DNA from: Vermamoeba vermiformis
Lineage: Eukaryota; Tubulinea; Echinamoebida
Assembly: GCA_045837725.1 (NCBI GenBank)
Contig: JBEWZL010000209.1
Location: 434,001 to 498,000, forward strand
Reading direction: 5' to 3'
DNA length: 64,000 bases
The notes under the pieces are model-generated. The model had not been told where the DNA came from. It did not search any database and worked only from the letters and a program-made list of their open reading frames with translations. Below are positions 1-13,249 of this stretch, one piece after another. The position numbers and the translations under genes are program-made. The stretch's first letter is position 1. Every line of letters begins with the position of its first letter.

Positions 1-150
1 GCGAGAACAATGTTAGTATAACGAATAGAATCAAAAAATCTGCCAGCTCGCAAAATTGAAAAGTCTCGTAACAGGACTGGGATCCGTTATGTGAATCAAA
101 TGTCCTGGCCCATCGTTAAGTTCACGAAAAAAAATCCTTTCGAAATCAAA

Positions 151-2422
151 ATGTATTCGCAGACAACAGCACTGCAGAAAATTCACGTTCGAAATCTGTT
201 CAAGATCTTCGTTCCTTTACGAGGCGAGAACAATTTCAGCGTCAAACTCAATACCACACCAGTATTTGGCGTTGTAATATACGACAAAAATGATGCAAAT
301 ATATCTTATGAATATCAGCTTCATATGCTTCTTCGAGAACGCAATTATGCGCAAGGAATCGAAACTGAATCTGAAGCGGTTGGATGCTTCAGCTGGGCCA
401 AAAGAAATGCCGTATTATTTCAAACAGAACAAAATACAAATAATATCGAAGGAGTTATGCTCCGAGTGAAGGTAAATCATGGGATCTTCGATTTTAGAAA
501 GACAAGTCGGCAGTTGATCAGAATTGTTGTGAACTTGCACGTTGCAAACCAATACGTCCATCAAGGCACGAGTACTTTATGCAAATTATTGCCGAAAAAA
601 CGAAAGGCAGATAAAAGCAGCGAAAATACCGAAGGTAAGTAATTTAAAATTAACTAAATTCAAATAAAATTGCGTAGGTTACAATTAATTTGATTCATAT
701 CTATATTATTCGAATAATAATTATTAGAAATTAATTTTCTTTGTTCAGCTGAAGTTGCGATCACGTGGCCCACGGATGAAACTCCGGAAAGCGAGCAACA
801 CTATCCTGCAATCGATCAACCAGCCAATAATATAAGTCCATATTCCGACTCGGCTATTGAAGTCTACGAAAGTCCTGAAGTTAGTCCGATCCGCATGCCA
901 AATCTGTTCGCACAACCTTCCTCGTCCTCGATGCTTATTCAAGAAGTAGAAATGTCTAATGTTTTTACCCAGCCGTAAGTATTATAGAATAGCATACTTA
1001 GAGGCATAATAGCTTTTAAAATATGAAACGCAGAGCGAACGACAATAATAGCGAGTGGATGGTGCTGTACAACGGCAATGCGGAAGTCGTGGGCAACTTC
1101 AGAGCACTCAACTTCTACAAGGCATCTGATATCAATATTAAAGAAGACATTAGACTGCTCATGGAAGGTTCGTTGCATTTTTAAGAACTTTTAGACGCGT
1201 GTCTTTTTGACACTTGGGTTTGACATGCGTGCACTTGTGCGCGTTAATTTTACCGTCAGAACAGAGCTAACGCGTAGTACTATTAGATCATAATCCTCGC
1301 GAGGTGATTTTGAAGATCGATGGCGTTGAATACAAGTTCAAAGACAATGTTCAGCACTCAACAAACAAACGATTCGTTGGTTACATTGCACAACAAATCG
1401 AAAGTGTTGTTCCTGAAGCAGTTCAGTTGATCGATGGCATTCTTCATGTGGACTACGAGTCATTGATTCCTTACCTCAGTGAATCGATCAAACAGAACTT
1501 CACTGACATTCAAGGCATCAAATCAGATACTCAGAAACTTGAAGCAGTGTTGAACAATCTTTACGAACAGTTCACCACAGGCGAAAGCAATGCAAAGTCA
1601 AAGACGAAGTCAAATACAAAGTCACGACCGATGAAGGAAAAGTCACGTGTCAATTCCAACACTTTGACAGGATTGGTCAAATCCAAGTGGCAGGTGTTCG
1701 CAGGATTATTGTTATTAGCGGTGATTGGCGTCACTATCGCACTTAGTATTGGCTTAGCATCAAAGTTTAGAGAACAACAGCCGGACGAAGCTAAACCGGT
1801 TCCAAGTACCTACCCGCATTACGAACCGCCAGACGCCTACGGCGAAACAGACGCAAGAACTGCATTAAAATTGTTCTATCAAACAATGAACGGAGATAAC
1901 TGGATAATTAAGACGAATTGGATGAGCAATACTTCGGTGTGTGAATGGTACGGTGTTACTTGTGACGGACCATTTGAATACGAACGCGTTACAGAAGTTC
2001 GTCTTCCGAATAACAATTTGACTGGTGGATTGAACGGACAAGAATTGATGTACAAAGTAGCGTCGTTGAGCGTAGTTGACCTCAGCAAAAACTTCATTCA
2101 GTACCACGTGACAAAACTATCACAGTTCATCTCGCACTTGAATTTGTCGGAGAATAAGATATCAGCGAATATCAAAGTGTTCAATCAATTGACGTACATT
2201 CGGTCACTCAATTTGGCCCATACGGAAGTGTACGGAGAATTTTCACTTTCACCGAGTCAATTAGTCCGATTGAAAGAGCTCAATATGTCGCACACATCTA
2301 TATCAAGTATTGCGGATATTGAAGGCGAGTACGAGATTGAAGTGTGCGATTTCACTAGCATTATGTGGTTATACTGCCCAATTCCGAGATGGATCCGCTA
2401 TTGCGGTGCAAGATGTGTTTAA
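151..2422 (+). CDS. P1: LRR-ICA membrane-tethered TF-like protein, short ectodomain
   Basis: Exons are 151-634, 749-974, 1034-1167 and 1287-2422, giving 659 residues. The N-domain (about 1-145) carries the array signature FDFRK and ends in the basic motif LLPKKRKADK, a classical NLS. The exon 2 region is rich in Glu, Ser and Pro. The ICA domain starts near residue 245 with the predicted catalytic Ser268 and Lys273, so self-cleavage would fall before Ser268. A coiled-coil-like stretch follows, then a membrane helix at about 418-439 and a plant-type LRR N-cap (MNGDNW...CEWYGVTC). The LRRs are few and degenerate, without the GTIP motif of most other copies, and close resembles P4. The N-domain is a divergent class C. 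An in-frame ATG at position 100 is possible; 151 is preferred because paralogues start just before the HVRN/HVK motif. DNA binding is inferred. Confidence 0.8.
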
Positions 2423-2577
2423 ATTGTAAAACTTTGTATATAATCAGCCTAACTTAAAACTTAAATTTTTGTTAACACGATGCTGTTCTAATTATTACTA
2501 TTAATTTTTGTAACACGAATTTTTTTTGAACTTTTATTTGAGCTGGATCTTGTTGATCGTGGGCACTTAGTAGCTCT

Positions 2578-4282
2578 CTATATTCTACCATACTTCTTAA
2601 ATGCTTTGCGAGCAATTGCGCCAAGTGTTGCAATTCCAAGGGCTTGATGCCGACATAAAATTTCAAGCCAGATCTCGCTCGGAAACAAAGCAAAACTGCT
2701 ATTTTGGCGAGCTATGTTGTTCATCAATATCCACCAGTCTATTTTAAACTCTGTTTTCTTTGCTATATTATTCGCTAACACCTCTTCCATTCCTGGAATC
2801 GGCTCTCGCGTTTTTAACTTTTCAAGAACGCCGTTCACTGAAACAGCTTTACAAATTTGTTCTTTGTGGCTTTTAAGGCCTAGTCTAATGTCAATATACA
2901 GCTTTGTTAATGATTCATTCGCTGTCAATGCTTCTATTATGTTGTCAAGTGAAAATCCGTCGATTACAGGGCCGTCAATTCGCAGTACTTTCAAACTCGA
3001 ATTAAATTTCAATCCTTCAAAAATCCATTTATCTTGATCTTTTGGTCGTCTGAATAGAGAATGATAAGCTAAATGTAGCTTTTCTAAAGATTTGTGGTTT
3101 TTGATCAAATTGCCAAATACTTTCTTTGCCGTTAAGTCGATATAATCAAAATGCAGGGAAATTTCTTTAATTTTTTCTGTTTTAAGCAGCCAATTGCATA
3201 TTTTTTCGTATCGGTTCAGTCTGCCTAGCGCCATTTTGTCCATGCAAAAATATTCGAGGGTTCGATCATGATCCAAAGCATTAAGTACTTTCTCATAGGT
3301 ACTGTCACGATGAAAGCATTCTGATAGTTCTAATTTTTTTAAAATGTTCGCTGAAACTATGTTGCAAAGTGCATCCGTTGCTTGCTGATCGTCCTCCGAA
3401 AAATAAATTTCGTCTATATAAAGCCTGGCAATTCTCTTATTTGTCAATATAATATCCGCCAAATATTTTAATTGATCGCTGCTAATTTCATTCGGGGCTG
3501 ATAAACGTAAGCTTGTAATGCTCGTGTGTTGTTTGAGCGCATCCAAAAATAGAGTTCCGCGATCTGGATATTCAAAGGGTGTAGTATGATAAATCTTTAG
3601 TTTTGTTAATGTATTTGCGCTGTCAGTTAATATTTCGATTAAATTATCAATTGTTTCGAGGCTAGTTTCGTTTTCGTTAGGAATGTATCTATTCGCAATT
3701 CGCAATTCTAATCCTTTAACTGTTTTGTTGACTTTAAAGACTTCGTTAAATATATTGCGTCCTTCTGTATCCTTCTTTATATCTTTTAAGATTATTGTTT
3801 TGATGCTAGTATTCGTTTTTAAAGCTGCAGCGAGAATCTGTTGTGTTTCGGATGTCAGATCAATGCGGCCTAAATCCAATTTCGTAATGGTCTTGGTTCT
3901 TGCAATCACTTCACTAATCCAAATAATATCATCTTGATCAAGTCCCGTGGGTTCTGCCTCTGTGATTGACAAACCAAAACTTTTGAGATTTGAGTTAACC
4001 AGCGCCTCCGCTAATTTTTGTTTGCTGAATTCGGGCACATAAAAATAAATCCGCAAGTGTTTGCATTTAATCGTCCATTGGGCATTAGGATTGGAGATAG
4101 TGCGCTCCAGATCGGTTTCAGAAAATACCTCAATTCGATTCTAAATTAAAAATATTATGAGTGATTGTACTACAAATTTTCTATGATAAACATTGTCTCT
4201 ATGAATGAATTATTTGACCAAAATTAAACTATTTCTAGCTCGACAAAGATCTGCTTGTACTTACCGAAGCGAGCTCAGCCAT
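2578..4282 (-). CDS. RNH1-like LRR protein with C-terminal F-box-like segment
   Basis: Two exons (4265-4282 and 2578-4140) give a 526-residue cytosolic protein. The first exon encodes only six residues (MAELAS) and is joined in phase 0; the consensus splice sites support this start over an internal Met. Residues of about 60-430 hold irregular LRRs of the ribonuclease-inhibitor type (repeats such as ITKLDLGRIDL, SLTKLYIDIRLGL). The last 40 residues (ALFPSEIWLEILCRH...) resemble an F-box, normally an SCF E3-ligase adaptor domain binding Skp1. An F-box after the LRRs is the reverse of the usual order. There is no signal peptide or membrane segment. It lies between P1 and P2 and shares no sequence with their LRRs. 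The substrate is unknown, and the F-box call is tentative. Confidence 0.75.
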
Positions 4283-4589
4283 TGGTACTACTATTGCATA
4301 AAATTATAGTTCGTGCAATTGTGGTATTCAATACATTTATGGTATTCAATGATACAATAGGTCTCATCTTGTGAATCCGATCTCGATTAGTCCTGCAAAG
4401 TTGAACTTGATTCTCAGCGCGTTATTTCGTCAAGATTCGCTATAATGAGATGTGTTGCGTGCTTTTAAGGCAATAATATGATTACTCTTCGGAGATCACC
4501 CGATCTGTCAACAAATCAATGAACGCCAAAAAGTTTATTAGCTGATTTATTCGCTAGAAATGCCGTTTAGTTTGTAATAATGACCAGAT
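4283..4589. other. Divergent intergenic region
   Basis: This AT-rich stretch separates the start codons of the minus-strand LRR/F-box gene and plus-strand P2, so it must hold both promoters. No TATA-like block, repeat or copy of the GGTCCC motif found upstream of other array genes was seen. Confidence 0.5.
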
Positions 4590-7198
4590 ATGCAATCAAT
4601 ACATGTTAGATATATATTTCAGCTCTCAATACCATTGCACGGAGATTTTCAAGGCGGATTCTCTTTTAATCTATCTCAAAATGGCATTGGGCTTACAATA
4701 AAGACGCAAAATTCAGTAGACGATTGGCACTATGAAGTACAGCTATTATCTTGCGATGGAGGCTTGGAGTTGGATGCGACAAAATGTCTGACTTGGGCAA
4801 AAAGAAATTCTTATACGCTTCAAACCAAAGCAAATGCATCATTAGAAGGTCTAGTACTTAGATTGAAGATTAAGCATGGCGTATTTGATTTTAGAAAAGT
4901 GAAAAAGCGAGCGATTAGATTTAATGTGAATTGTTTCAACTCCGGCATTTTTGTTGGTCGAGGAACGTCTGAAATATGTCAGTTACTTCCAAAGAAACGA
5001 AAAGCAGATGATTCTGAAATTAATGATGAAGGTAATTATAATTTTTCGTTAATTAATCATTTTTGTCCTCATCTTGAGACCGCAAAATTAATATTCGGCT
5101 CTCGGCTATACTGTCAAAGCATTATTTATAATAGAAAATAATATTATATGAAGTTTAGCTGCCGATCGAAACCTTACGCACGCATCTAACTTGCTTCTTC
5201 TTGAATAGTTCTGGTTCCCATAGTGTGGTCAAAAGGCCAGCAAATAAAAGAAAACTACGAGCCACACCCAGAAAATCCGCTAATTGAACCAATGCTGCTA
5301 AACAACAATGCAACTTCGGAGCTTAATTCGAGCGACGAAGAACGACCCCAAAAACGACAACGCATTAGCACTATGCACGAACAACAACAATTATCACCTG
5401 TAGACAGCAACTCTTCGCCGCAAGAGATGAATGGTACGCTTGTAACCGACAGTTTTGAAATGGAGCCGGACTACGAGCCACCCGAACTGCCACCTTACTA
5501 CGTCCATCACGACCATAGAACACTTGCTTCGAACGCGTAAGTACTCTAATAATACTTAGCCCGGCAGCTACTAACAATACGCAATATCGCTAGTGATATT
5601 ATGGGCTATCACGAGGGTGCAACAGGGCACGAGATGATGATGCGTCAACATAATATTAACGAACAGTACATGGTACTGTACAACGGCAATGCAGAAGTCG
5701 TGGGCAACTTCAGAGCACTCAACTTCTACAAGGCATCTGATATCAATATTAAAGAGGACATTAGATTGCTCGTGGAAGGTACGTGTGACACGCGATCTGG
5801 ATCTACTTTTAGTTTTCTTACGTGTTGCATGCGACAGATCGCGACCCACGTGATGTTATTCTGAAGATTGATGGTGTTGAATACAAGTTCAAAGACAATG
5901 TTCAGCACTCAACAAACAAACGATTCGTTGGTTACATTGCACAACAAATCGAAAGTGTTGTTCCTGAAGCAGTTCAATTGATCGATGGCATTCTTCATGT
6001 GGACTACGAGTCATTGATTCCTTACCTCAGTGAATCAATCAAACAGAACTTCAATGACATCAAAGGACTCAAGTCAGAATCAGAACAGATCCGCAGGTTG
6101 TTGGACTCGTTGTACGCAGACTTCATACCAAAACAACCGAACAATGGTGAAAAAAGCAAGAAGACGACGCCTACTAAGAGCACCACAAGCTCACGAGATG
6201 CAAGCAAAGTCACTAACTGGCAGTTAATCCTCGCAATAGCGGTCATGTGCACGATCGGTGTGGCTGTTGGCTTTGTCGTATTTATGTCCCAAACGAATCC
6301 AAACAGCCCCTCTCCACCGGCACAAATCAAGTCTATCAACGAGACTATAGCAGTTAATCCAGACAAAGTTGCACTGATGAAAATATTCCACGCATTGAAC
6401 GGATCCAATTGGCTAAAGAACGATTTATGGGGCTCGAATACAACGCAATGTAATTGGCTAGGAATCACGTGCAAAGACAACCGTGTTAGGCAGATAAGAT
6501 TGCCTAATAATAATCTCAGCGGATCTATCCCCGAAGAAATCGGAGATCTTACGCAGCTCGAGTGGCTAAATTTGGCATCGAATGACTTGCATGGAACAAT
6601 ACCCACGTCGTTATATTCATTGAAGAATCTAGATGGATTAGTGCTTAGTAATAATAAGAACCTTACTGGCACGATCTCGAGCGCAATCAAGAACGCAGAA
6701 AATCTTTCGTGGATCGATCTCAGCGGATGCAACATTCAAGGCACGATTCCAGACACCCTAATGCAGAATTTAGACCTCGCATTACTCAATCTATCATCGA
6801 ATGCACTTACTGGGTCTATTCCGCCCACATCCAGCAGCAACTTCATTATGAAGCTCGATCTGTCATGGAACCAACTGCAGGACGTTATTCCTCCTATGCA
6901 CGTGACTATAGAGCTCAATTTGTCCCACAACAAATTATTTGGAGATCTTCTTAACATCAAGTACGCGAAGTTGGAGTCAATGGATTTGAGCCACAACAAA
7001 CTGACTGGATCCTTCTTCTTATTCGAGAATAATCTTAATAACTTGCAGTACCTCAATATATCATATAATAAGTTCTACGAGACGCCTATTGCAAAGGATT
7101 TCAACTTCACAGTGCCCGTGTGCGACGCTTCAAATAACAGATTCGAGTGTCCGATTCCAGAGTGGCTGCGAAATCGATGTCATGCAACCTGTTTTTAA
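4590..7198 (+). CDS. P2: LRR-ICA membrane-tethered TF-like protein
   Basis: Exons are 4590-5031, 5209-5536, 5594-5778 and 5838-7198, giving 771 residues. The class C N-domain starts MQSIHVRYIFQ and ends with LLPKKRKADD, an SV40-like NLS. Exon 2 opens with the array's conserved Pro-x-x-Trp motif (VLVPIVW) and has a second basic patch (RPQKRQR), then a Glu/Pro-rich tail. The ICA dyad is Ser305/Lys310. The membrane helix is near 447-468. The ectodomain has an N-cap with paired Cys (CNWLGITC), about nine LRRs of the plant NNLSGSIPxxI type, and a C-cap (FECPIPEWLRNRCHATC). It is the closest relative of P6 in both N-domain and LRRs, though P6 is about 18 kb away and inverted. Tail-to-tail with P3. 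Confidence 0.85.
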
Positions 7199-7322
7199 CA
7201 AATATAACGATGTAAATATAATATAATAAAATCGATTGTAAATAGATAAAAATCGGAATTGAAACTTCGGATCAGGCCTGAAAAATTTCTGTTTCTATTT
7301 TATATTATTAATCTATTATACA

Positions 7323-9912
7323 TTAAAAAGTACAAGTAGCAGCACAATGGTCTTTAACCCAAGAGTTCAATGGGCATTTGAACGGGTTACCAAATGCTTT
7401 ACACTGCGATGGCAAATCCGTTGAGTTTGGATTGACGTACAACGGGAACTTGAATCCAGTGAACTTATTGTTGGATATATCGAGTAGTTCATAGTGATCG
7501 CCATTCGACAACTCGAAGACGCCGTTCAGCATGTTACTTCGCAGATTCAAATTTTCGACGGCTCTAAAAGACTGAGTTCGAACTTCTCCGCTGAGCTTGT
7601 TATGCGAAAAATCAATTGAAGCAGCAGAAAGTGATATAATGACCGGAACTGAGCCTTCCAAATAATTCCAAGACAGATCCACGACCTTCGGCGGGTAACG
7701 TTCCAGACTTGGAATTGTTCCGTCAAGACTGTTAGAGGATAGATTGAGATAATGCAAAGATGTTCCTAATGACATGAAAAGCGGTGGAATGGTGCCTCCA
7801 ATGCGATTATACGCCAAATTGAGGTAATGCAGCATCGGGAATGACGCTTCGGTGGGTTGCGGCAAAGATCCAAACAAGCTGTTGTCACTTAAATCAATCA
7901 TTGTGGCTCGTTTCAATGCTGTAAAATCCGATGGCAGAGATCCACGAAGTTGATTTGAACTTAGATCCAGCTCCATCAAACTTTCTTTGAGCGCCACACT
8001 GAAATTTCCGGGAAAGTTTCCTTGCAAAGAATTGTTGCTCAAGTTGATCTTGGTGACTAGGCCGCTTTCACACGTGATTCCGTACCACTTGCAATAGTCT
8101 TCATTTGAAAGCCAGCCGGTGTTGTTGTTCCAATAAGGTCCATTTGTCGTGTTAAAAAACACTTGTAGCGCGTATAAAACGGTCCAAGGTTGCAGTCCAG
8201 AGCTACTGCTGTCGAGCGGCGTCAATGGGATACGATCGCTCTTGTGTGCCTCGTAAAGTACCAACGCACCAATAGTGACACTGGCCACTAAGAGCGCGAC
8301 AATACTAACGCCAAGCATCCACTTCTGCCAGCTTGAACGAGGTCGTTTTTTCGTTTCACCAGCTTCCAAGTTCGATGTTGATGTTTTTGTGTATCGTTCT
8401 TTAACGTCTGCAAATTCAGTAAAGAGTTGATCGACCATCTCGTGAATCTTTTGTGTCTCGTGTTTGGTGTTCTTAATGTCGTTAAAATTTTGCTTGACTG
8501 ATTCACTGAGGTAAGGAATCAATGACTCGTAGTCCACATGAAGAATGCCATCGATCAACTGAACTGCTTCAGGAACAACACTTTCGATTTGTTGTGCAAT
8601 GTAACCAACGAATCGTCGTTGAGTGGAGTGTGTTGTGCCTGGTTTGAACTTGTACGACACTCCTGAGATCTTCAGAAGAACGTCACGTGGATCGTGTTCT
8701 AAGTAAGCAAAGTTAGTACTAAGATTTTGCATGGTGCAAGCAAAAATCAATCGTACCATCAGTGAGCAATCTAATGTCCTCTTTAATATTGATATCCGAT
8801 GCCTTGTAGAAGTTGAGTGCTCTGAAGTTGCCCACGACTTCTGCATTGCCGTTGTAGAGTACCATGTACTGTTCGTTCTCGCGTGCCATTAACATGTCAT
8901 GCTCCGGCGAGTACTGTTGGAAAGTAATAAGTGCACTACTAAATAACGTTAGTAAGTGCCGGCCTTAGTACGAATACTTATTGTGGTACTACTTACCTGC
9001 TCGCGGTGAGTACTCGATGGTCATGGATGTGGTCATCGAACATAAAGTGAGAATCACTACAGCAATATGTCAGTACAATAATATGACATAGAAATATTCT
9101 ACGTACACAGCTAACACTTGAGTGAGATCGTTAGGCGTCGAAACAACTTCGGCATCCGAGCCACCGAGATGCTGTGAGTTGTTATTGTTAGGAGATGGGT
9201 CTTCTGAGCTATGACCTTGAAAACCAGATGAACTGTCTTCGTTGATATCATCGAGGCTATGAAGGTCATCCACCTCGAGTGATTGGACGGATGGGGCGTT
9301 CGCGTGGTGCCATACCACTGGGATCGACACTGCAAAATACAATTTAGCGATAAATAATTTATACAAATATATACCGAAAGAATTCTTAATTATTTCTGAC
9401 ATCGAAAATAACGTCGGTATTATTTGATCAATTTTTTATGTATGTGTACCTTCGTCTAAATCAGAATCGCTTGCGTGTCTTCGCTTTCCTAGTAACTGGC
9501 ATATTTTTGACGTGCCTTTGTATTGAAAGCTGCCAGAAGCAAAGCATTCCACTTCGAATCTGACGTATCTCTTCGGAACTTTTCTGAAATCAAAGCCAGG
9601 GCCGATTCGAAGGTGCAATATAATTGCTTCGATAGCATTATTTGGTTCCCGCGTTTGAAAGCTTGTCGCCGTCTTCTTGCCCCATTGCAAAAGCTCGGTA
9701 GAATTTATATTATTTTCGCTTTTGCTTTTACCAGGTCCGTACTGAATATCCGAGAATAAATTAATTCTATATGAACAATATGTGTCCGTTGATGGGAATA
9801 TAACGGTAAATCCGAAGTTGGAGGGTGAACTCGACACATCCACTTTCGGCGGGGTGTCCGCAGCGAAAGGAACTACAAGTTTAAAAATATTTCTAACATG
9901 TAGTTGCTGCAT
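7323..9912 (-). CDS. P3: LRR-ICA membrane-tethered TF-like protein
   Basis: Minus-strand exons are 9450-9912, 9107-9329, 8997-9056, 8757-8938 and 7323-8698, giving 767 residues. It has a class A N-domain (MQQLHVRNIFKLVVPF, then GPGFDFRKVPKRYVRF) and a short basic NLS (LGKRRHASD). The small 60-bp exon 8997-9056 is the optional exon 2b. The exon 3 acceptor is ambiguous between 8938 and 8935 (TAGTAG), both keeping frame; the nearer CAG at 8914 would create an early stop. The ICA dyad is Ser296/Lys301. A helix near 436-458 spans the membrane. The ectodomain has regular plant-type LRRs and the cap FKCPLNSWVKDHCAATC. It converges on P2 with only 124 bp between stop codons. Confidence 0.83.
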
Positions 9913-10480
9913 GTCTTTGAGTTATGAATGACAAACGGAAGATTCGAACGGAAGAGAACCGTCTGTCTAACTGTCAATCCCATCGTCACATGTGATCCGA
10001 AAAATTCATTTTCCGAGTCCTAATTCAAGTCTGCGCGGCAATAGAAGAGCACCCCTACAACTCTTTTGTGACACGTCATCTTTTTGCCGCAAAATTCCAA
10101 CGGTGCACACGCGAAACGGGAATCAGATTCATTTGAACAGCACAGAAGACGCCCAATGCAGCTGTCTGTGATTCCTTTTGGTAGAGTTGCGTCTTATTCT
10201 TATGTTATTCTCGATTGCTTTGAAATTTCTAACGAAAAACAAAAGAATGAAACATGTCCAACCTCCATCTACCACGCAACTCGAGCGGTCTGGCGGAAAC
10301 AGAATGAATTAGATCTAGTTGACGTTTTTTAAATATTAAAATGGTCATAATTACGTCACACTAAATTCTTACCGGATCTGATCTCGAGGTAAAATCCCGA
10401 AAAAATTACCAAGAGCATTGCTTACAAAGTGTTTATATACTAACTTCCTGCACTAGGAAAAAGAACTGTACAATAATTAT
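9913..10480. other. Intergenic region between P3 start and kinase 3' end
   Basis: No gene is seen. An open stretch at 10084-10332 has no splice context, domain or paralogue support. The part next to 9912 should hold the P3 promoter. Confidence 0.4.
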
Positions 10481-13226
10481 TTAACATGAAGGGTTGGTAA
10501 TGTTTCGCAACGGCGTTCTTGTGGCGCTCAACTTCGAGGGAGATTTCGTGATCGTTGTTGGCGGAAGATGAACGCGAGTCTCCTCTTCAGACAACTCCCA
10601 ACTATCGTCGTCCAAATCCAAATGGTTTCCGAGAACGTAAAGAGTAATAATACTCGGTTTGATGTGTTTCATCGCGTAAAAGAAATTGTGTTCTTTTGCT
10701 TGCTCGGCAGTAATCCTCTTCGCCGGATCCAATTCCAAACATTTCCAGATCAAGTCGAATAGCAGTTCCACGATAGGATAAGACGGCAATTGTCTACATA
10801 TCTAGGTTAGCAACCTACTAGTACTACAGAAAAGTCATTAGGACTTACTCTTGTCGCTTGGCAATTGCACTGCGAAGGTCTGGTGCGTGAGCCACGTCAT
10901 TAAGTCTGAAGAACTAATATCCAGCCAATTAGTATTGCAAAATCTACGAGATTTCAAATATCATTACACACCGTATTAAAGACGAAGACGCCCCAAGACC
11001 ACATGTCCATCGCCGGTGTCAAACAGCCCTCCCACACTTCAGGAGCGATGTAAACCTTTGTACCACGAGCACCTTTCGCTGTCATAAACGATTAGCTGGT
11101 TAAACCTTAGCCTTGTGTTGTCACTTACGAGGATTATCAGCAAAAAAAGAGCTATCAAAATCGATTAAGTAAGGCTTGAAGCCATAGGTTCCAGTAGAAT
11201 CCCAATCCGTACTCTTGAGCTCCACCACAATGTTGTCCGATTTGACGTCTGCGTGCACAATGCCACGGCCATGAAGATAACAAAGTGCTTCAAGCACACC
11301 ATAGACGGTGCTTGTGTTGTCAAAGGCTGATCTGCGCAACTCTATGTGTGCAGGTGACTTGAGCGGCATGATCATCAAATACTCGGAGTCTGATTGGCCT
11401 CGGATCCAATTAACGGGCTTGAGTATGTTCGGGTGGTCCAGTGACAATAGGAGTTGATATTCAAAAGGCAAAGTACCGTCCTCACTGATGCGGCAAACCT
11501 AATTTTTTCACGGTTAGAACACAAGGGCTTGATGGTCCTACGAACTAATTGAAATACCTTTGCAAAGTAACTTTTGTTGCGGTTGCATTGCTCCAATATC
11601 AATGCCTTGGCCGACACTACATCCGTGACCACGCACTTCTCCGAACCAATCATAATCGTACTGTGCTTGCGTAGTGGTGGGCCAGAATAATTCGTTGATG
11701 GATTGCTAGATCCCTTTCCCTTGTCATCTCCTCCTTTCTTTTCTTCGTTTCCGCCATCACGCTTGCCATCTGGCTTGTCTTGTTTCTTAGTTTTGCCAAA
11801 TCCATCAACGTCGGGTTTTTGCGGCGTGCTTTGATGTGTGGTGAATGAGAGTGTTTCCTTGCGCGCCTTCCAAGTGCGCATGATGCTAATGTGGCAGAAA
11901 ATAGTCACGAGCACCAAGATGATGTCTTTGTAGTTAGCCTTGTTGTACTCAACACTGAACAGCTGTCGCGCTGGGTCTTGTTGCTGAGTTGGAAGTATAA
12001 ATGACGATTGATACAGGCGCCGGCTCTTGATTTTAGACTGTTGTATGTGCTCTGTCGAGCCTCCCTGTAACTCCAACGTTGCGTTGTTGAGCGTGACTGA
12101 CATCTTCGAGCCTCCGTTCACAATGCCATAACAAAACGCGTCGTTAATCTCGCATTTGGAGAGCGAGAAGGTTGTGGCCATGCGAGTCTCGGCAAGTACT
12201 TTGACGGAGTCTTTGTGCACATCAAACCCCGCCTCTTCGGCGCCGTTCTCGACAATGACAGCAGGCACATTAAGACCAGCTGTCTTGGTTGGCACGGATA
12301 TCAGCAAATCCGGGTACAATTGCAGTCGCTCATATTTAGCACCTGGTGGCTTGCACATAAGCTGTTTGTCGCTGTTTGACGTTAGAAAGTACACTTCAAT
12401 ATTGCAAGTACTTACGCTACTTGCGGCAGGTCGGCAAAGAAATGATGCAACGCTGCATACCACTTCACTTCTTTGTCCAATTCGGTCCATTCAGAACTCT
12501 CTTTCGCGTGTGTGACGAGCAGATCCCAAATCATTGCTGCCTTTTTAGGGAAGTTTGTCGGCAGCCCTGCGTGAGCTTCAGTAGACAATTCAAGGAAAAA
12601 CTTCTCCAACACTGGCTGGATCGGGAGGATCTCATCCTCGGGTACGTTAAAGTCACGCCATAGACTTGCGAACGCAAACAAGGCCGGATTGTAAATTTTT
12701 TGATGAAGCCGTCCAATTGTTTGCGTTGGTGTTTCCAAGGAAATTCCCCACTTCGATAAGAAGTCTCGACCGCTAAGTCATTAATTAGACAACCGCAGAT
12801 TCATTGTTGCTAAGCTTACTCTTTATATGGACCACCAATATCTCTAACTAGAAATTGCGCCCATGGAGATGCTTCTGTGTCAGTCGTTGGAGCTGCGATC
12901 GAGCTTTCTATTGGCCAGTCTGAAATTTAATTTTTGGTTAAATCCTGATCCAATATCTGCCAAGGCGTATTCGCTTACCTGGAACGGAGGTTTGTGGCTC
13001 CTGAAAATGAAGAAGCCGAAAAACAACCGGCCAATTTAGTGATCTCGCCAAACCCGAAATATAGTCCGCTTTGGAGAAGGCGCTATGACCTTTTGCACCT
13101 ACTGCTATTGAATAGGCACTTCTTAGAGACTCGGTTGTGTAACGCATCAAATACACTACAAAAAAAACAAAATATAAGCTTAAAAAATAATATTAACGAC
13201 CTACTTATTCTCTGCTCCTCTGCCAT
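10481..13226 (-). CDS. Membrane-anchored protein kinase
   Basis: Nine minus-strand exons (13205-13226, 12979-13155, 12820-12919, 12416-12772, 11558-12371, 11129-11498, 10968-11078, 10849-10906, 10481-10793) join in frame to 773 residues. The first 365 or so residues match nothing I recognise and show no clear signal peptide. A hydrophobic helix lies near 367-385 (DIILVLVTIFCHISIM), followed by a Lys/Gly/Asp-rich linker. The kinase domain covers about 450-720: beta-3 Lys in YFAKV, alpha-C Glu in FEYQLL, catalytic loop HADVKSDN (Asp574, Asn579), and APE in VYIAPEVW. The DFG motif reads DFD. Metal-binding Asp593 is kept, so activity is possible. The 22-bp first exon is the weakest part of the model. 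Its place inside the receptor array is suggestive but proves no shared pathway. Confidence 0.75.
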
Positions 13227-13249
13227 TGATGCTGGATCGACTAATTATT

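Noticed and set aside
6022-6735. Long minus-strand open frame of 237 codons inside P2
   Set aside because: Antisense shadow of the LRR exon; leucine-rich composition mirrors the sense repeats and no start context or paralogue supports it.
7323-8846. P3 exon 4 extended upstream through 8846 as one long frame
   Set aside because: Residues before 8698 are exon 3 read in the wrong frame (MQKSWATSEHSTSTRH is a shifted copy of the conserved ICA exon); the acceptor at 8699-8700 matches all paralogues.
10084-10332. Plus-strand open frame of 82 codons
   Set aside because: No domain, splice context or similarity to any other stretch in the window.
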